Shown in pieces: positions 1 to 13,291 of a stretch of DNA of 64,000 bases. Below the pieces are notes generated by a model. That model searched no databases and had not been told where the DNA came from. It was given only the letters and a program-made list of their open reading frames with translations. The DNA is from Cannabis sativa. Taxonomy: Eukaryota > Streptophyta > Magnoliopsida > Rosales > Cannabaceae. Made by a program: the position numbers and the translations under genes. The stretch is taken from positions 76,003,580 through 76,067,579 of the forward strand of contig NC_083610.1 of the NCBI RefSeq assembly GCF_029168945.1, written 5' to 3'. The number at the start of each line of letters is the position of its first letter. Positions within the stretch are counted from its first letter, which is position 1.

Positions 1-552
1 TGTCGGGTTTGAGATCATAGGACCAAAAAGAAGTGTTCTTTAAGTAAATGATTTTAATCCACTTAACTCAAAGAATATCTTTTTTCTCTGAGATGGGCCA
101 AATAAACTTCGAAAGAATAGCTTTGTTTCATTTGATTCCTTCCTTAAAACCAACTCCACCATATAGTTTCGGCAAGCAAACCTTATCCCAAGAGGCAACA
201 TGTAACTTGCTTCTATTTTCATTGGTTCCCCATAAAAAACCTCTACAAAGCCTTTTAATTTTTTTTTTTTTGTGACACTGTGAGGAAGGATGAAGATGCT
301 CATCCAATAATTTTGAAGCCCAAACAATACATAACGGATCAATTGGATTCTCCCCGCATATGAAAGATGTCTGCTGGTCTAGGAGTGAAGACGTTGCTGA
401 ATTTTTTTGATAATGATACCACATTCTTTAGTTTTCCACTTAGTAGGCGTAAAAGGAACTCCCAGATAACGAAGGGGATAAGAGCCTTCTGATAACTTCA
501 AGACTCCTAGAATTTCTGTCTTCTCATTACTTTGAACCCCCCTTAAAAATAA

Positions 553-1116
553 GGGTAAATTGCGGCATAAATACCTAATGTTTCCAATTTTATACACTTA
601 AATACCTAATGTTTATTTTTTATGGCAAAAATACCTAATGTTACAATTCTCTTACACCGTTACTACCACTTCCGTTATTAACTCATAAATATAGACGCGT
701 GGAGGGCTCGAATGCATTGCATTTATTTATTTTATTTTAAAATTTAATATTCTTAATATAAAAAATTAAATATTACTTGTTTTTTAAAAAAAAATAAGAG
801 AGATGCAATACTAAATTACCATAGCTGAGTGAACCGGTGTAGTATATAGAACATGATTATCGAATTGAAGTGCCAATATCATGTAAAAATTGTTAATGAG
901 AACACGTTTTTTTTTAAACAAATAGCATTTAGTTTCTGATGTTAAGAATATTAAGTTTTAAAATAAAATAAAAATAAATGTAATGCATCTGAACCCTTCA
1001 CGTGTCCATATTTATGAGTTAACGGAAGTACTGGTAGTAACGGTGTAAGAAAATTGTAACATTAGGTAATTTTGCCACCAAAAATAAACATTAGGTATTT
1101 ATGCCGCAATTTACCC
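553..1116. mobile_element. MULE-type MITE with long TIRs and 9-bp TSD
   Basis: It starts GGGTAAATTGCGGCATAAAT and ends with the exact complement. The inverted arms are about 200 bp, the left containing an extra 30-odd bases. It is flanked by the perfect 9-bp duplication TAAAAATAA (544-552 and 1117-1125), as expected for Mutator-like elements. It sits inside the LINE. Confidence 0.9.
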
Positions 1117-1454
1117 TAAAAATAAATTTAGTATTTTCCTTCGCTGATATGAAGCCTTGAAGTATTGCTAAACTCATCCAAAATCTCCTTAAGGACAAGA
1201 ATTGAGTGCCTTGTACCTTTGCTAAACAGAATTAAATCTTTTGTAAAGCAAAGATTAATTAGGCAAAGCTTTTTACATAAAGGATGGAACCTGTAATTAG
1301 TGCTCGAGGCAGTTATTTGAAGTATTCTTGTAAGATATTCCATCACTAATACAAAGAGAAGAGGTGATAATAGATCACCTTGTCTCAAGCCTTTTTCACC
1401 TTCGAAAGAACCTTTAACCCTCCCATTCATACATATAAAATAGGTAGTAGATCT

Positions 1455-3394
1455 TGTTGGAAATATATTTTACCAGGAACTTAGATCTACTCACAAGTAT
1501 GTTGATTTAACAACCTAAAATTGAACTTCTAAAACGATGAATTAAACACATAAAAGTTAAGAATAACTTACAGTGATGGCAGCGGAATTAAGTGTCTCCT
1601 TCCACTCAGATCTCTAACCCTTGATTCCTGTCTGTAGCAGAGTATAATCAAGATCTGAGCCCGAAAATTCTTCAGTTGGATGTGATCCTTCACAATCTTC
1701 CAAACTATGATGAGGTACTGAGAGATGTGTGTGGGCACTTCTCTCTCACTAGGATTTTCGAAATTCTCTCTTGTTTTTCTCTCTTGATTTCGTGTATAGC
1801 AATGCAAAGCAAAAGCTTGTAAAAGCATACCAAGAGTAGAGAGAGGGGGCGGCTATAAATAGGAAAAGGAAAGAGCACAACTTTCCAAATAAACAGTTTC
1901 CTCTTTTACTGTGTAATTGAATAACTGCCTTATTTAGTGTGATCCACCACTTTCCTATTTAGGCTAGGCTTTGATTAGCAATTACATGACAATTTAAATT
2001 GAAAATAATAATTGGGAAACAAGCAAAGGGTGGCCGGCCATGGTGTGTATGGGCCTTACCGGAATTTTGCAGTTTCCTCAATTTTATTTCTATTTCTCCA
2101 AAAATGCCATTTTTCCAATTCTAATCTTTTAAATGCCAAAACTAATTATTTAATAACTAAAATAAATTATTAAATAATATTTCCATTTAAAATAATTATT
2201 AATTAGACATGCAAAGTCTCTTAATTAATAATTAAACCTAGAAACCCTTTTATTTACAATTTCATCCTTAAACTGTGAGAATTCACAAATTAGACATAGT
2301 CTAACTTTTAGAATTATAATTAATCATAAATCAATTATAGAGTCTTACAAACAGTATAGTCTCAACTAGAATGGGGACCATGGATCTATATGCTGAGCTT
2401 TCAATAAGTTGAACCGATTTACCAAGTAAATCCCTGATTTATTAATTCCTTGTTGAATCCACTCTTAGAACTTGGAATTGCACTCTCAGACTTATATAGA
2501 GCATATCATATGTATCACGATATCAATATGCTATCTCATTTAACCATTGTTATAATCTTAATGTGATTTAGAGATCCTCTATATAGATGATTTACATCGA
2601 GATGGGACCAATTTACCGTTTACACCCCTCAATGTATTTTGCCCCTTTGAACACTTAGTTACCTGTAAATGATGTTTTAGTGATCTAATATATAGTCACT
2701 AAAACAAGAGCTCATCCAGTTACTTCTATTTAACTAAGCTCAAAGGGAATCATCACTTTACTTCCATACACCAGTAGAAGCTATAGATTTCCATATTTAT
2801 GTTCAGCACTCCCACTCAGTTATGCTATCATGTTCCCAAAATATATGTATTACCCTGACTCAAAAGTAGGCTTTAACTAATAAATCAAAGAACATGAATA
2901 ACACTCCTGAGATTGAGCCTAAGCATATCAGGATTTAGATTCTCTTAATCTAAGATCAACTTCTGACATTGACTTGGAAAGATACAACGGTAAGTTTACA
3001 ATATCTTTGACCAAGTTCAATATCGGTCCAGTCCAATGCATACTCCATACATTCGAAACTAGTATACTTTGCCAATGTTCTGGAAAGAACATAACACTTA
3101 CTCCAAGTGTAAGTATACTTCATCGCTGATTATCACATCAGTGTAAATCCAAAACACTGATGAACAGGGACCAAATCTTTTGAATCATATAATCACAATC
3201 ACATTCCACTGTATTGACAATACTATAATTGTGAATAACTATATGTTCTGGATTTAACTGATTTTGTGCATATATCAAGTATATATATTAAACCATAAAC
3301 ATGTAACATACATGTAATCATAAATCACTTCAATATTCTAAATTGATAACTAATTCGATTGTAATGGGTTTTATTTAGGGCACAAAACTCAACA
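1455..3394 (+). mobile_element. Solo LTR, copy A of a ~1.9-kb LTR family
   Basis: It begins TGTTGGAAATATATTTTACC and ends AACTCAACA, flanked by the 5-bp duplication GATCT (1450-1454 and 3395-3399). No internal domain adjoins either end and the LINE continues on both sides, so it is a solo LTR. Landmarks shared with the other copies include TCAGATCTCTAACC, CGCTGATTATCACATCAGTG and TTTATTTAGGGCA. Copia affiliation is suspected from the terminus style only. Confidence 0.92.
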
Positions 3395-3520
3395 GATCTA
3401 ACACATTCCATACTCCTATGAACAAATTGATTGGGCAGGTTGTAGGCACATAGTAGGTCTTCAAGGAAGTTCCAACTAATTGTATCATAAGCCTTGCTTA
3501 TGTCTATGTTGATGACATTG

Positions 3521-4271
3521 TTGGGATTATTTTACCAGGATCTAGATTTACTACAATTAATTAGCATCTTAAATATGAATATCTCTTATACGATGAAATT
3601 AAACACATAAGAGTTTAGAAAATCTTACATTGATTGCAGCGGAATAATTATGACTCCTTCCACTTAGAAATCTAACCCTTGTTCATTTCTATCGCAGAGT
3701 ATTATTAAAATCTGAGCCTGGATCTCTTTCTCTTTTTTAGGTTTGATTACCACCGTCTTTCGCACTATGATTGAGTACTTGACTTGTTATGTGTGGGTAT
3801 CGCACTCTATTACTATGGGTTGATTATGAAGAACAATGAAGGAGTGTTCAAAAACTGTATAGAAGGTGTCTCTCATTTACTAGTCATCTGAAAAAGTTAG
3901 AAACTAGATTTGGCAGGCTGAAAATACTGGATGAGATGAAAGCATCATGTTCCTTTTGTAGTGTTTCAACTAGCGCTTAAGTTTGAATTATATAGATTAA
4001 AAAAGAATAATATATTGAGCAAAAATCAACATAGTGGCCAACTACTAAAGTGCCTTTTACTAGTTACAATTTTGCCACTTTATTTTAACTATTTATTTTT
4101 CTTTTAATAATACCATATTTCCAATTTCAATCTTATAAATATCAAAATTATTTATTTAATAATTATAATTAATTAACAAATTTCCATTTATATTATTTAT
4201 TAATTAGACCATACAAAGTCTCTTAATTAATAAATTAACCCAAAAACTTCTTTTCTTCACAATTAAGACCT
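3521..4271 (+). mobile_element. Partial LTR, copy B of the ~1.9-kb family
   Basis: It starts TGTTGGGATTATTTTACCAG within the LINE and matches copies A, C and E for about 750 bp, to the segment TTCTTCACAATTAAGACC. There it is cut by the gypsy-type LTR that starts at about 4272. The remainder of copy B was not found in the window. Confidence 0.8.
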
Positions 4272-7062
4272 TGTGTAATAACCAAAAATATTTTGTTATT
4301 ATTTTCTACTATATTATATGTATATATTTATTTTATTATTATCGTTAGTTAACTTGATGTGGAAATAGTTGCTTGCTTAGAATATGTTATTTGGTCCTTA
4401 AATAGTATTTCCTTAAGTTATGAAAATTTTGTCATTTTGATAAGGGATAATTTCACAAATGCACAAAAATAACAAAAAAACAACAAAAATACGGTTTCAC
4501 GGAATTTTAAATATTTTTACGATTTTTTTGATTTTATTTACATAAAATACGGTCTTTTTATGTTGAAATTTTGTTTATTTGTTGTTAATTTTTTGTTATA
4601 TGTATGTTATTTTTTGTTGTTTTTTGGTTGTTATTTTCATGTTACTTTTATGTTGTTTTCTTGTTGTTTTTATGTTGTTTTCGTGTTATTTTTTGGAAAA
4701 TCATAAAAATGTAAAGAAAACATTCTTTGAATGTAAAAATATAAATATTTTACAATAAATGGTGCCTTATGTAATTATTCCTTTTGATAAACTAGACTTT
4801 TATAGATTACTATGGGCTTTTAGGCTTACTCCATTAGGTGTTGGACTTATAGAATTAAGATGTAACATTACTATTAGCACAAGTTAGTATTAAGTAAACA
4901 TTAAAAATAGTAGTATATCACCTTAAATTGTAAAAGAGTAGTAATAGTAGTAGTACTAAGGTAGTATAGTGGCATATATATGGGGTTGGGTTGGTCTCAA
5001 TATTTGAAATGATATATTATATGAGGAATGATATTTAGTTACATAAAAGTGTGTGTATACGTGAAGCAATATTCTCTTTAAAGTAAATTTTATTATTATA
5101 TACGTTATGAAGACTATTCGAATTTTAATTTGAATATTGGGAACATCTAGCACTAAGAAAATGGACCTAGTAGATATAGCAGTTGGTGAAACTAGTTACA
5201 GCTAGAATTTGTTGGAGAATTTGTAGTGATTAAGGTTTATTAAATGATAAATAAATATATATAGTGAAAATTTACTAACTTTATTCTTGGACTTGAAAAG
5301 AGGAATTAGTGGAGAGTATTGTTGTAGGATAATAGCAGAAGTTGTTGTACTTGGACGTCTACCCGGGATAGCACTAGGAGGATATTCAAAATTTAAAGAT
5401 TTAAACCTTAACTAGGGTTAATTAATATTAACGATATGGGTTAGTTGGTGTAGTATTGTGGGTGTAGAGGTCTATAAATAGAGAGCCATACTCTTCACAT
5501 TTCTTCATTAACCAACGAGCTGCACAGTTAAATTAAAAATCACGTTAATACGCCTAAACTAGTAGGGTGTTATATTTGCCTCTCAATTTTTCATCACCAC
5601 ATATTGAGTCTAAGAATCTAGTGCGAGTCAAGCCTTCTTAAATCTAGGTTATTGGAAGTTCTTCACACGTTTCGGTAATCTTTAGTCGAAACTATAGTCA
5701 TCTTTTTCTTTGGTGAGTTTTACGCAAGCTTGGACGCAAAGGTTCGTTGGATAGTGATTTAAGGTATTATTTTTGAAGGAAATATATGATAATCATGATA
5801 CTAGAAAATAAATTTTATAGTAGGATCAGTTTCAAATTACTATCATTGTTTAAAATGACTATTTAATTTAAGATTTGAAACTAGAATTTACGAGTACTGA
5901 AAGAATTGGATCTACGCAAATGAAAGGCAATCAAGCTATTTTCTCGACATTTGAGGTAAAGAAATTAAGTAGAGACTTTAAGTTTTTTGTATGAAATAAT
6001 ATTCAAAAGGAGTGGGAATGAGGTATAAGACTTCTAACCTATTTTTGTTTTATCATTATTATATTATATTATTTGAATAATGGGCGGTACAATGGGTTCA
6101 CATTATTTAAACAATAAATATGTGTATGTGGTTTGAATAATGGACAGTACAATGAATTTACATTATTTAAACTATAGATATGTATAAGTAGTTTGAATAA
6201 TGGTCAGTACAACGAATTCGCATTATTTAAACTAGTTATGTTGTTTAAATGATGAACGATACAATGGATTCGTATTATTTAAATAATGATACAATTATGA
6301 TATGATTATGACATAGTTATGATATGATTATGATACGGTTATGATATGCTATTTAAATAATGTATGGTAATTAGATACTATTTAAATTAGATATATTGTA
6401 ACTTATGTGATATGGTTTGATCGAGAAGATAGTGGTAAATACTTGACCGTTGGGTCTATATGGTAGATAGGGGGGCATTTAGTAGTAGGTACGATTTTAT
6501 TTAACCCAATCCTCCGCCATTTAGTCTAGCAGTTCGGGTTTATTTGCCAAAGTCGGACTCGGGCGTAACTATTATTATGTGACTTAGCTTAGAAACTAGT
6601 TATTAGTTACTAGTGACAAGATTAAGCTTATATATATTGCTAGTTCTCTAAATATGTGCATCTAAGTTTTTGTTGTATTTATTTTTTTTTTTTTTTGAGA
6701 ATACGTGACAAGCATTTCCTTACTGAATTTAGTAGCTCACCCTTATCAAACTTATCATGTGCAGATTAAGGTTGTAAAAGTTAGAAAGTCGGTGGCGAGT
6801 GAGACCTTGGAGGCTTGTGTGTACTCGTTGAGGGCCATATAACTGAGGGTGGTCTAAGGCACGTTCCATTTATTTTATTAAGTGTTATTAAATTAATGTC
6901 GCATTTATTTTTTTTATTTATTGATTATTATGTCTGTAAAGTCCTAACTAAGCTCAATTATGAACTATTTTATGTTTATAAATAAAAGTAACATTACAGT
7001 TTTTTTCGTATTTTAATGCTTGTAAATAAATTAGTAATTTATAAAAAAGTATGGGCGCTACA
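4272..7062 (+). mobile_element. Ty3-gypsy-type LTR (about 2.8 kb)
   Basis: It starts TGTGTAATAACC (or TGTAATAACC at 4274) and ends GGGCGCTACA at 7062, immediately before a tRNA-iMet-like primer-binding site. A TATAAATAGAGAG box at about 5473 suggests the U3/R boundary. TTACTGAATTTAGTAGCTCACCC near 6720 is a motif I associate with gypsy LTRs. It contains a MITE at 4444-4781. Lineage (Tekay-like?) is inference. Confidence 0.7.
4444..4781. mobile_element. MULE-type MITE inside the gypsy LTR
   Basis: It is bounded by the perfect 9-bp duplication TTTTGATAA (4435-4443 and 4782-4790). The ends GGGATAATT and AATTATTCC are near-inverted. The interior is rich in TGTTGTTTT-like words. A stretch with the same words at about 37740-37880 may be a relative. 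Confidence 0.85.
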
Positions 7063-7064
7063 GT

Positions 7065-7077
7065 TGGTATGAGAGCC
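7065..7077 (+). promoter_or_regulatory. Primer-binding site complementary to tRNA-iMet
   Basis: TGGTATGAGAGCC differs by one base from the canonical plant PBS TGGTATCAGAGCC and lies two bases past the LTR end. It fixes orientation and the 3' boundary of the upstream LTR. Confidence 0.85.
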
Positions 7078-7243
7078 ACAGTTATATTGATCCCGAACGT
7101 TCTCACGAGTTACACAAATCGGCTAAAAAGGTTCCACTCGCTACTAAGTAAGTATTATTGCATGATTGTATTTTATGTGCATTTTAGTAATTTTAAAATT
7201 CTTTTTATTTTTAGAATCCTAGAACCAACTAAGCACCAACATC

Positions 7244-8852
7244 ATGAGACCAGAGCAAGTAGAACACATTATAAGGCATATTAAAGCCTTAAAGAGATTC
7301 CCCAAGACCCCACCCATGCGAGAAGAAAACAAAGTCTTTGATAGAATTAACAAAATACATGAGGGGGTGGATAAGACAATATACCGTTGGAATTATTTAT
7401 TGAAGTCACATGAGAAGTACATAGCCCTGATGCACGCTCTCAATATGCCACATGTCTAACGTAGTCTAAGAGCAAATTGGGAACATCTAGGGCATGTCGG
7501 GATAGATGAGGCCGAAAGGTATGACCTACTTATGATCAACCTAGTGGATCAGTACAAAATTACCAACACCATATATCACCCTAATGGCTCTAAAGAAGAA
7601 ATATATCATCGACCCAATAATGTTGTTAGGTCTAAATTCCTTTAAAAGTTACCAATCTCGTCAAACCTAGTGTACATAGAACTCGACTACGTAGATTTGA
7701 CAGAAGATACGTTAGAGGAAGGGTCAGACATAGAAGAGTAGAAGAGTCAAGTTGCATTTTATTTTATGTGTTTATTTGTTTATGTAATAAGGGGTTTTAG
7801 TATAGCTCCACTTTAGTTAGGAGTTTTAGTGTAACTCCTTTAGCTTGTTATCCTTTGGAATTCATAAATAAATAAAGAGATTTTATTCTATCTGGTAAAG
7901 ATTTATATAAATAAATATATAACTTCTTATGTTAAGTCTTATTGAATAGTTAAGGAATAATTGTTGTAGATATAGGAGATGTGTCTCTTAGAATTAAGGC
8001 GTCAAACGAAACAGTACTTGCAGAAATAAAAAGCATTCTATCACTTAAGATCAAAAATATCTGCCACGAAGAGGATAAGATTCTTAGAGCTCTACGAGAG
8101 GTCATCGCAATTAATAAAGAAATAAAAAGAGTAGTAGAGGTGAGGGGAGCCTTAATCAAATCACGAGAAAAGTTTCTAGTGATAAGGGTTTCTTTGTCAC
8201 ATGTCCCCGAACTTCTCTACTATATCGATGACGTCTGGCACCGTGTCTTAAATCTTGGCGACGTAATTAATACTCAGCATTCATATGTGAACTGATGCTT
8301 GACTTCCACAACTTTATTTTCGAAAAGACTTATATTATGGAAACAAAAGGCACGGAAGAAGAACGCGTCAAGAACGTACGATATAAGCTAAGTGACAGCA
8401 GTAAGGAGGACATAACTAAATCTGTGAACGTAACAAATGAACGAGATTTGGAAGAATTAGAAATGCCAGACTAATTTGAAATGACAGCAGAAATGTTGGA
8501 ACTTGAACTAAAAAGCCCCCCTCAAATAGAAGCAGAGGAAATAGTAGAAGTAATAGAGATTCCTTCAGATGAAGAATCCAAAGATGAGGAAATGCTAGAA
8601 GGGTCCAATGAGCCAGATTACTCTACAGTACCAAAGAGCAAGGACTTAGATCTATTCACAGCGACCAACATCGATGAACTAGAAGATGACATACCTGATT
8701 ATCATTTCGAAGTAGAAATTGATGAGTCAGACTCTGAATCTAAGAACATGCCAGCACCAATTCCAGCAAATGTAGAAATAGAAATAGACTTCGAGGAACA
8801 CCCAGAAGAAGACCTGGAATCTGAAGTCGAGTCATGCGTGGAGGACGAATAG
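7244..8852 (+). pseudogene. Broken, unrecognised ORFs in the internal region of the gypsy-type element
   Basis: Three segments keep coding character. 7244-7459 is a basic 71-aa piece starting MRPEQVEHIIRHIKALKRF, whose frame continues past a stop to an acidic LTEDTLEEGSDIEE ending at about 7740. 7981-8295 is a Lys/Glu-rich, helix-like 104 aa. About 8338-8852 is a strongly acidic reading frame interrupted by TAA at 8472-8474; its second half (8481-8852, 123 aa) is roughly one third Asp/Glu. No gag zinc knuckle, protease or RT motif is visible. Position after LTR and PBS suggests a non-autonomous element's internal region. I do not recognise the proteins. The stretch is terminated by LTR copy C. 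Confidence 0.4.
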
Positions 8853-8863
8853 TAGTCTCTTGT

Positions 8864-10720
8864 TGTTGGAATATGTTTTACCAGGATCTAGATTTACTAT
8901 CATGTATGTTGTTTAACATCCTAAATATGAATTTCTAAAACAATGTAATTTAAACACATATAAAGTTTGAGAACCTTACATTGGGTGCAGCAGAATTAAA
9001 TGACTCCTTCTGCTCAGATCTCTAACCTTTGTATCCTTTCTGTAGTATAGTATCACCAAGATTTGAGTCTGATTCTCCTTCTCTTGAATTTGGATTCTTC
9101 ACAGCCTTACACACTATGATTGAGCACCACTTGATGTGTGTGGGCACTTACTCTATTACTATAGGGTTCGAAATATTGAAGAGAGAAAGAGAGAGGAAGG
9201 ATTCGAATGAGAGAGATAGAAGGCTCAAAATTTTTGACTGAAAGGCTTGAATGCATCATCTTTCAATTTGAGGTCATCACTATCTATTTATAGGAATCCA
9301 ACTAGGTTTAGGTTTGAACTATTTGGAATTAAAAAAATTGATAAAATAAATGGTAAAATCCCTTTAAGTGGCTGGCCATGGATGTGGGCCCCCACTTTGC
9401 AATTTTGCCATTTTTTCAACTATTTATCTTATTTTCTCAAAAATGCAATTTTTCTAAATTCAACCACTTAAATACCAAAACTATTTATTTAATAATTAAA
9501 ATTAATTATCAAATAAAATTTCCATTTATCATATTTATTAATTAGACATAATAAAGTCTCTTAATTAACAAATAAACCCTAGAATCTCTTTTCTTCACAA
9601 TTAAGCCCTAGCTTAGTGAAAATTCATAAACTAGACATAGTCTAATTTTAGAATTATAATTGATTAATTAAAATCAATTAACTGAGTCTTACAAGCAGTA
9701 TTGTCTCAACTAGTATGGGGACCATGGGCCTATACAACCGAGCTTCCAATAAGCAGAACTAGAATTTACTAAGTAAATTTCCTAACTTATTAATTCCTTA
9801 TTGCATCCACCATAGAACTTGGAATTGCACTCTCAGTTATATAAAACGCTTTATATGTTTCACGATATAGATACGCTATTAACATTTAACCATCGTTCTA
9901 ATCCCAATAATCAAATATCCTCTATAGATGATTTACACCGAGTGGGGATAAATTTATCGTTTCACCCCTCAACGTATTTTATCCTTAAAACACTTAGCTT
10001 CCTATAAATGATATTTCAGTGAACTAATATAATCACTGAAACAAGAGCTCTTCCATTTATCTTTATTAAGCCAAGCTCAAAGGAAATCATCGTTTCACTT
10101 CTATGTCCAGATAGAAGCTATAGATTTCATATCTATGTTTAGCGCTCCCACTCAATTGTACTATCATGTTCTCAAAATGTTCGTATCATCCAGACCAAAA
10201 GGTAGGCTTAACTAACAGATCAAAGAACACAAATAACACTCTTGAGATTGAACCTAAGCATGTCAGGATTAAGATCTTTTGATCTAAGATCAACCAGTGA
10301 TATTGACTTAGAAAGACACAACGGTAAGATTAAAATATCTTTACCAAGATCAATATCGGTCTCAGTCCAATGTATACTCCATACATCCAAAACTAGCATA
10401 CTTTACCAATGTTTTGGAAACAAAATAACACTTATCCAAGGTGTAAGTATACTTTATCGCTGATTATCACATCAGTGTAAATCCAGTGCACTGATGAATC
10501 AAGGACATTATCTTTTGAAGCATATAATCACAATTACATTCCACTGTGTTGACATCACTGTAATTGTGAATAACTATATGTTCTGGACTTAACAGATTTT
10601 TGTACACATTAAACCATAAACATGAAAACTACATGTAAACATAAATGATTTCTAATCTTCTATTGATAACAAATCAGATTAGATTGAAATGGGTTTTATT
10701 TAGGGCATAAAATCCCAACA
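8864..10720 (+). mobile_element. LTR, copy C of the ~1.9-kb family (probable solo LTR)
   Basis: It starts TGTTGGAATATGTTTTACC and ends AAATCCCAACA. The flanks CTTGT and CTTTT differ at one base of a 5-bp duplication. It is collinear with copies A and E over its length. ORFs within it are short and not conserved between copies. Confidence 0.85.
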
Positions 10721-12305
10721 CTTTTAACTTGTCAAATTTTATCCAAGAAAAATATTTTTGTTCATATTCCAATAATCTAGTGACTATGTAACTAGACATA
10801 TAGTCATCACCATATACCGAATCACCGAGTATCTCAAATCTGATTGCACTATTGTATTCGTAGACCCAAATAAATAGCGAATACCAACTCTCGTCCCAAT
10901 CCGAATACTATTGAGAATATTTATGAAAATGTCACTCCCGTACAAACTAAGTATCAGCATGCCACCAGCATGCACAACAACATGCGCCACAACTTGACCA
11001 CCACTTGGCCAACTTGTGGGCATCACCTAGCTTGTAACGTGTTATCTTGGCGCGCATGTTACACCTTGCATAGTCAAAGACAAGCATGACCAAGAGGATT
11101 TAATACAAGTCGCGTATATATCAGAATATGTGAGACGACTAGGTGGACCTCCCCTGCAATTAGTAAAGAACGATTCATTACATAAAGAGGTTCGAATGAC
11201 TGATTGTATTCGATGACTCGTCAGCGACCCACATGTCCCATGTTGTCAACACAAGAGGTGTCCATTTATGCAATCTTAGGTGAATGCAGACATCCAAACG
11301 ATATGTCCATGAGCCACCTAGAGAATACAAAATGCACCAAAAGCTTGCAAGCTTGTGCGAGAATACGAATAGACAACTCTCGCTCAGCTAGTTACATACT
11401 TTGACACACTTAATACAAAGACGGATTAAACTGTTCTTCATTTATTCTCCAAACGTGTATTCTGATTTAATACTGTTATTTATTGTAAACGATTCTAAAA
11501 TTGATCAGTTATGTAAATCCTAAAGGTCATTTGCTTTCGATATAAAAGAGTGATTCGAATTAAATAAACTAAGCTGAAATTTTTGTAACAGTGGACTAAG
11601 CAGACCAAGTTTTGACTAAACCATTGTGTTCTTGTTATTTTTTGCTTTTTGTTCTATTTGTTAGTAGTCAATCCTTTGAGTACTCACTACTCTAAGTGAG
11701 TACTCAGCAAGTTTTATCTGAGTATTCTTAATAGCATTAAATATTTACACGAATTTTATTGTTGTTTAAATTCTTTCGATAACAATGTAAAATAATAATT
11801 TTTAAATTTGGATAAAAATTGGTTATAAATTACCTGTATAGATATACATAACATAAAATAATAATAAAAAATTACAACTTATTCATTCAACAAAAATATA
11901 AAAAAATATCCACAAGTAATTAATTAATGTAACTTCCAATCATGGAGGACTCTGTCGTCTGAAAATTTTATTACTCAAGATGATTAAGATATTTAAGTGG
12001 ACTCCTCTATGATTACAATAGATTACTTCTCTTTTTTATTAGTATGTACACCTCCACCTACCAAGCCCTATTTTTTTTTTCTTTGAAAGGTCCCAAAAAA
12101 AAACGCTATTTATAATTCCTTAAAATAATACAATTGCTACTTATTTTAATAAAAGATAAAAAAAATGTAAAATAAATAAAGAAATAACCATTTTGATGAG
12201 CGTTTACTTTTGGTACATATAGTAACAAACAATTATAAACTTTGAAATTCTGATTTTTTTTTTTTTTACTTTTTAGAAAAATAATTTTAAATTCTGCAAA
12301 AAAAG
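10721..12305. other. No gene recognised
   Basis: Low-complexity AT-rich DNA after LTR copy C. The first 700 bp are less AT-rich and could be more of the interrupted gypsy-type element, but no domain or LTR is visible. Confidence 0.4.
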
Positions 12306-12312
12306 AAAAAAA

Positions 12313-12655
12313 ATTGGAAAATTTTACGATGCACCCTAAAAGGAATGCACTGATGCACCTCTATCTATTTCGGTATTTGGGAGAAATTTTTTAGGTTAAT
12401 TTTGTTCATAATCGTGTACGTTATAGTTATTTAAGATATCTTTTAAAATTTTGAGACCTTTGAAGAAATTTGACATGCTAAAAATAGGGTTCAAAAGTCT
12501 CTTATATGTGTGATTCTTTTATTTTATATACGTGTGAAATAGATTATTTGAACAGTACTTTTTAGGAAAAAAAAATTAGACTAAAAATTTCTTCTAAATA
12601 CCAAAATATATTAAAAAAAAAAAGTGTATCAGTACACTATTTTTAAGGATGAGAT
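12313..12655. mobile_element. MITE remnant, same family as 16463-16866
   Basis: The left end TTGGAAAATTTTACGATGCA and the following AAAGGAATGCACTGATGCACC match the element at 16463. The complement of the right end keeps GTGTACTGATACAC and TTTTAGTCTAAT but lacks the outermost 20 or so bases. No target duplication was found. Confidence 0.6.
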
Positions 12656-13291
12656 TCAAAATAGACATAAATATGAAAACTAAGTGAGTAAATGTCCATT
12701 TTTATAAATATTTAGCAAAATGGCCTATCACTTAAAATTTTGATGATGAAACTACAATTATAACCTTGGATAATTAACCCTAGCTTTCTAACATCTTCTC
12801 ATTCTCTCGTGTCTAGACCATCTCGCCTCCTTCTTCTCTCTCGGCACAGTATATCATGAAGGAAAGGAAAAAATAAAGTGTATTAGTTTAGTTTTCTCGT
12901 ACATTCATATTTCTTTAAGGTATATCATTTTTTATGTGATATAGAATACTTGAATGAAAGGAAGAACATAAAAACTACGAATGAGATAGTTTAAGTTTCT
13001 GGTATATTTGATTTTGCATTGTGGTATATCTTTATTATGTGCTATGATATATCAAGAAATAAAAAAACCTTAAAGAGTTGTATATTATTTTTAGTTTGTG
13101 GTATAATATTTTAAAGTATTTGGTATAGTTATTTTGCACAATGGTATATCATTTTTATGTGTAATAGTATATTAAAAAAAACTGAAAGATAATATATTAG
13201 TTTAAGATTGTGTTATATTATTTTAATGTGCTATGGTATATAATAAATGAAAGGGGAAATTAAAAAACGTGGAATATTATTAGAGAACATT

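Larger units (their letters stand above)
1..3520 (-). mobile_element. Fragmented L1-type LINE (reverse transcriptase part), interrupted by three insertions
   Basis: Minus-strand reading gives pieces of one plant LINE ORF2. 3520-3400 encodes the KAYDT/SWNFLEDLL region of RT. 1449-1126 encodes GLRQGDLLSPLLFVLVMEYLTRIL and FTKDLILFSKG (a degraded FADD box). 552 down to about 40 encodes SYPLRYLGVPF and FLWGTNENRSKLHVASWDKVCLPK. The order and spacing match the better preserved LINE at 53.8-58.1 kb. It is split by a MULE-type MITE (553-1116), a solo LTR (1455-3394) and another LTR beginning at 3521. It is non-functional. The element probably continues past the left edge of the window. Confidence 0.85.

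Noticed and set aside
1455..10720. LTR copies A and C as the two ends of one retrotransposon
   Set aside because: Copy A has its own perfect 5-bp duplication and LINE sequence on both sides, and what lies between includes unrelated insertions.
10784..11404. Small ORFs after LTR copy C
   Set aside because: Short, no motif, no codon or splice support.
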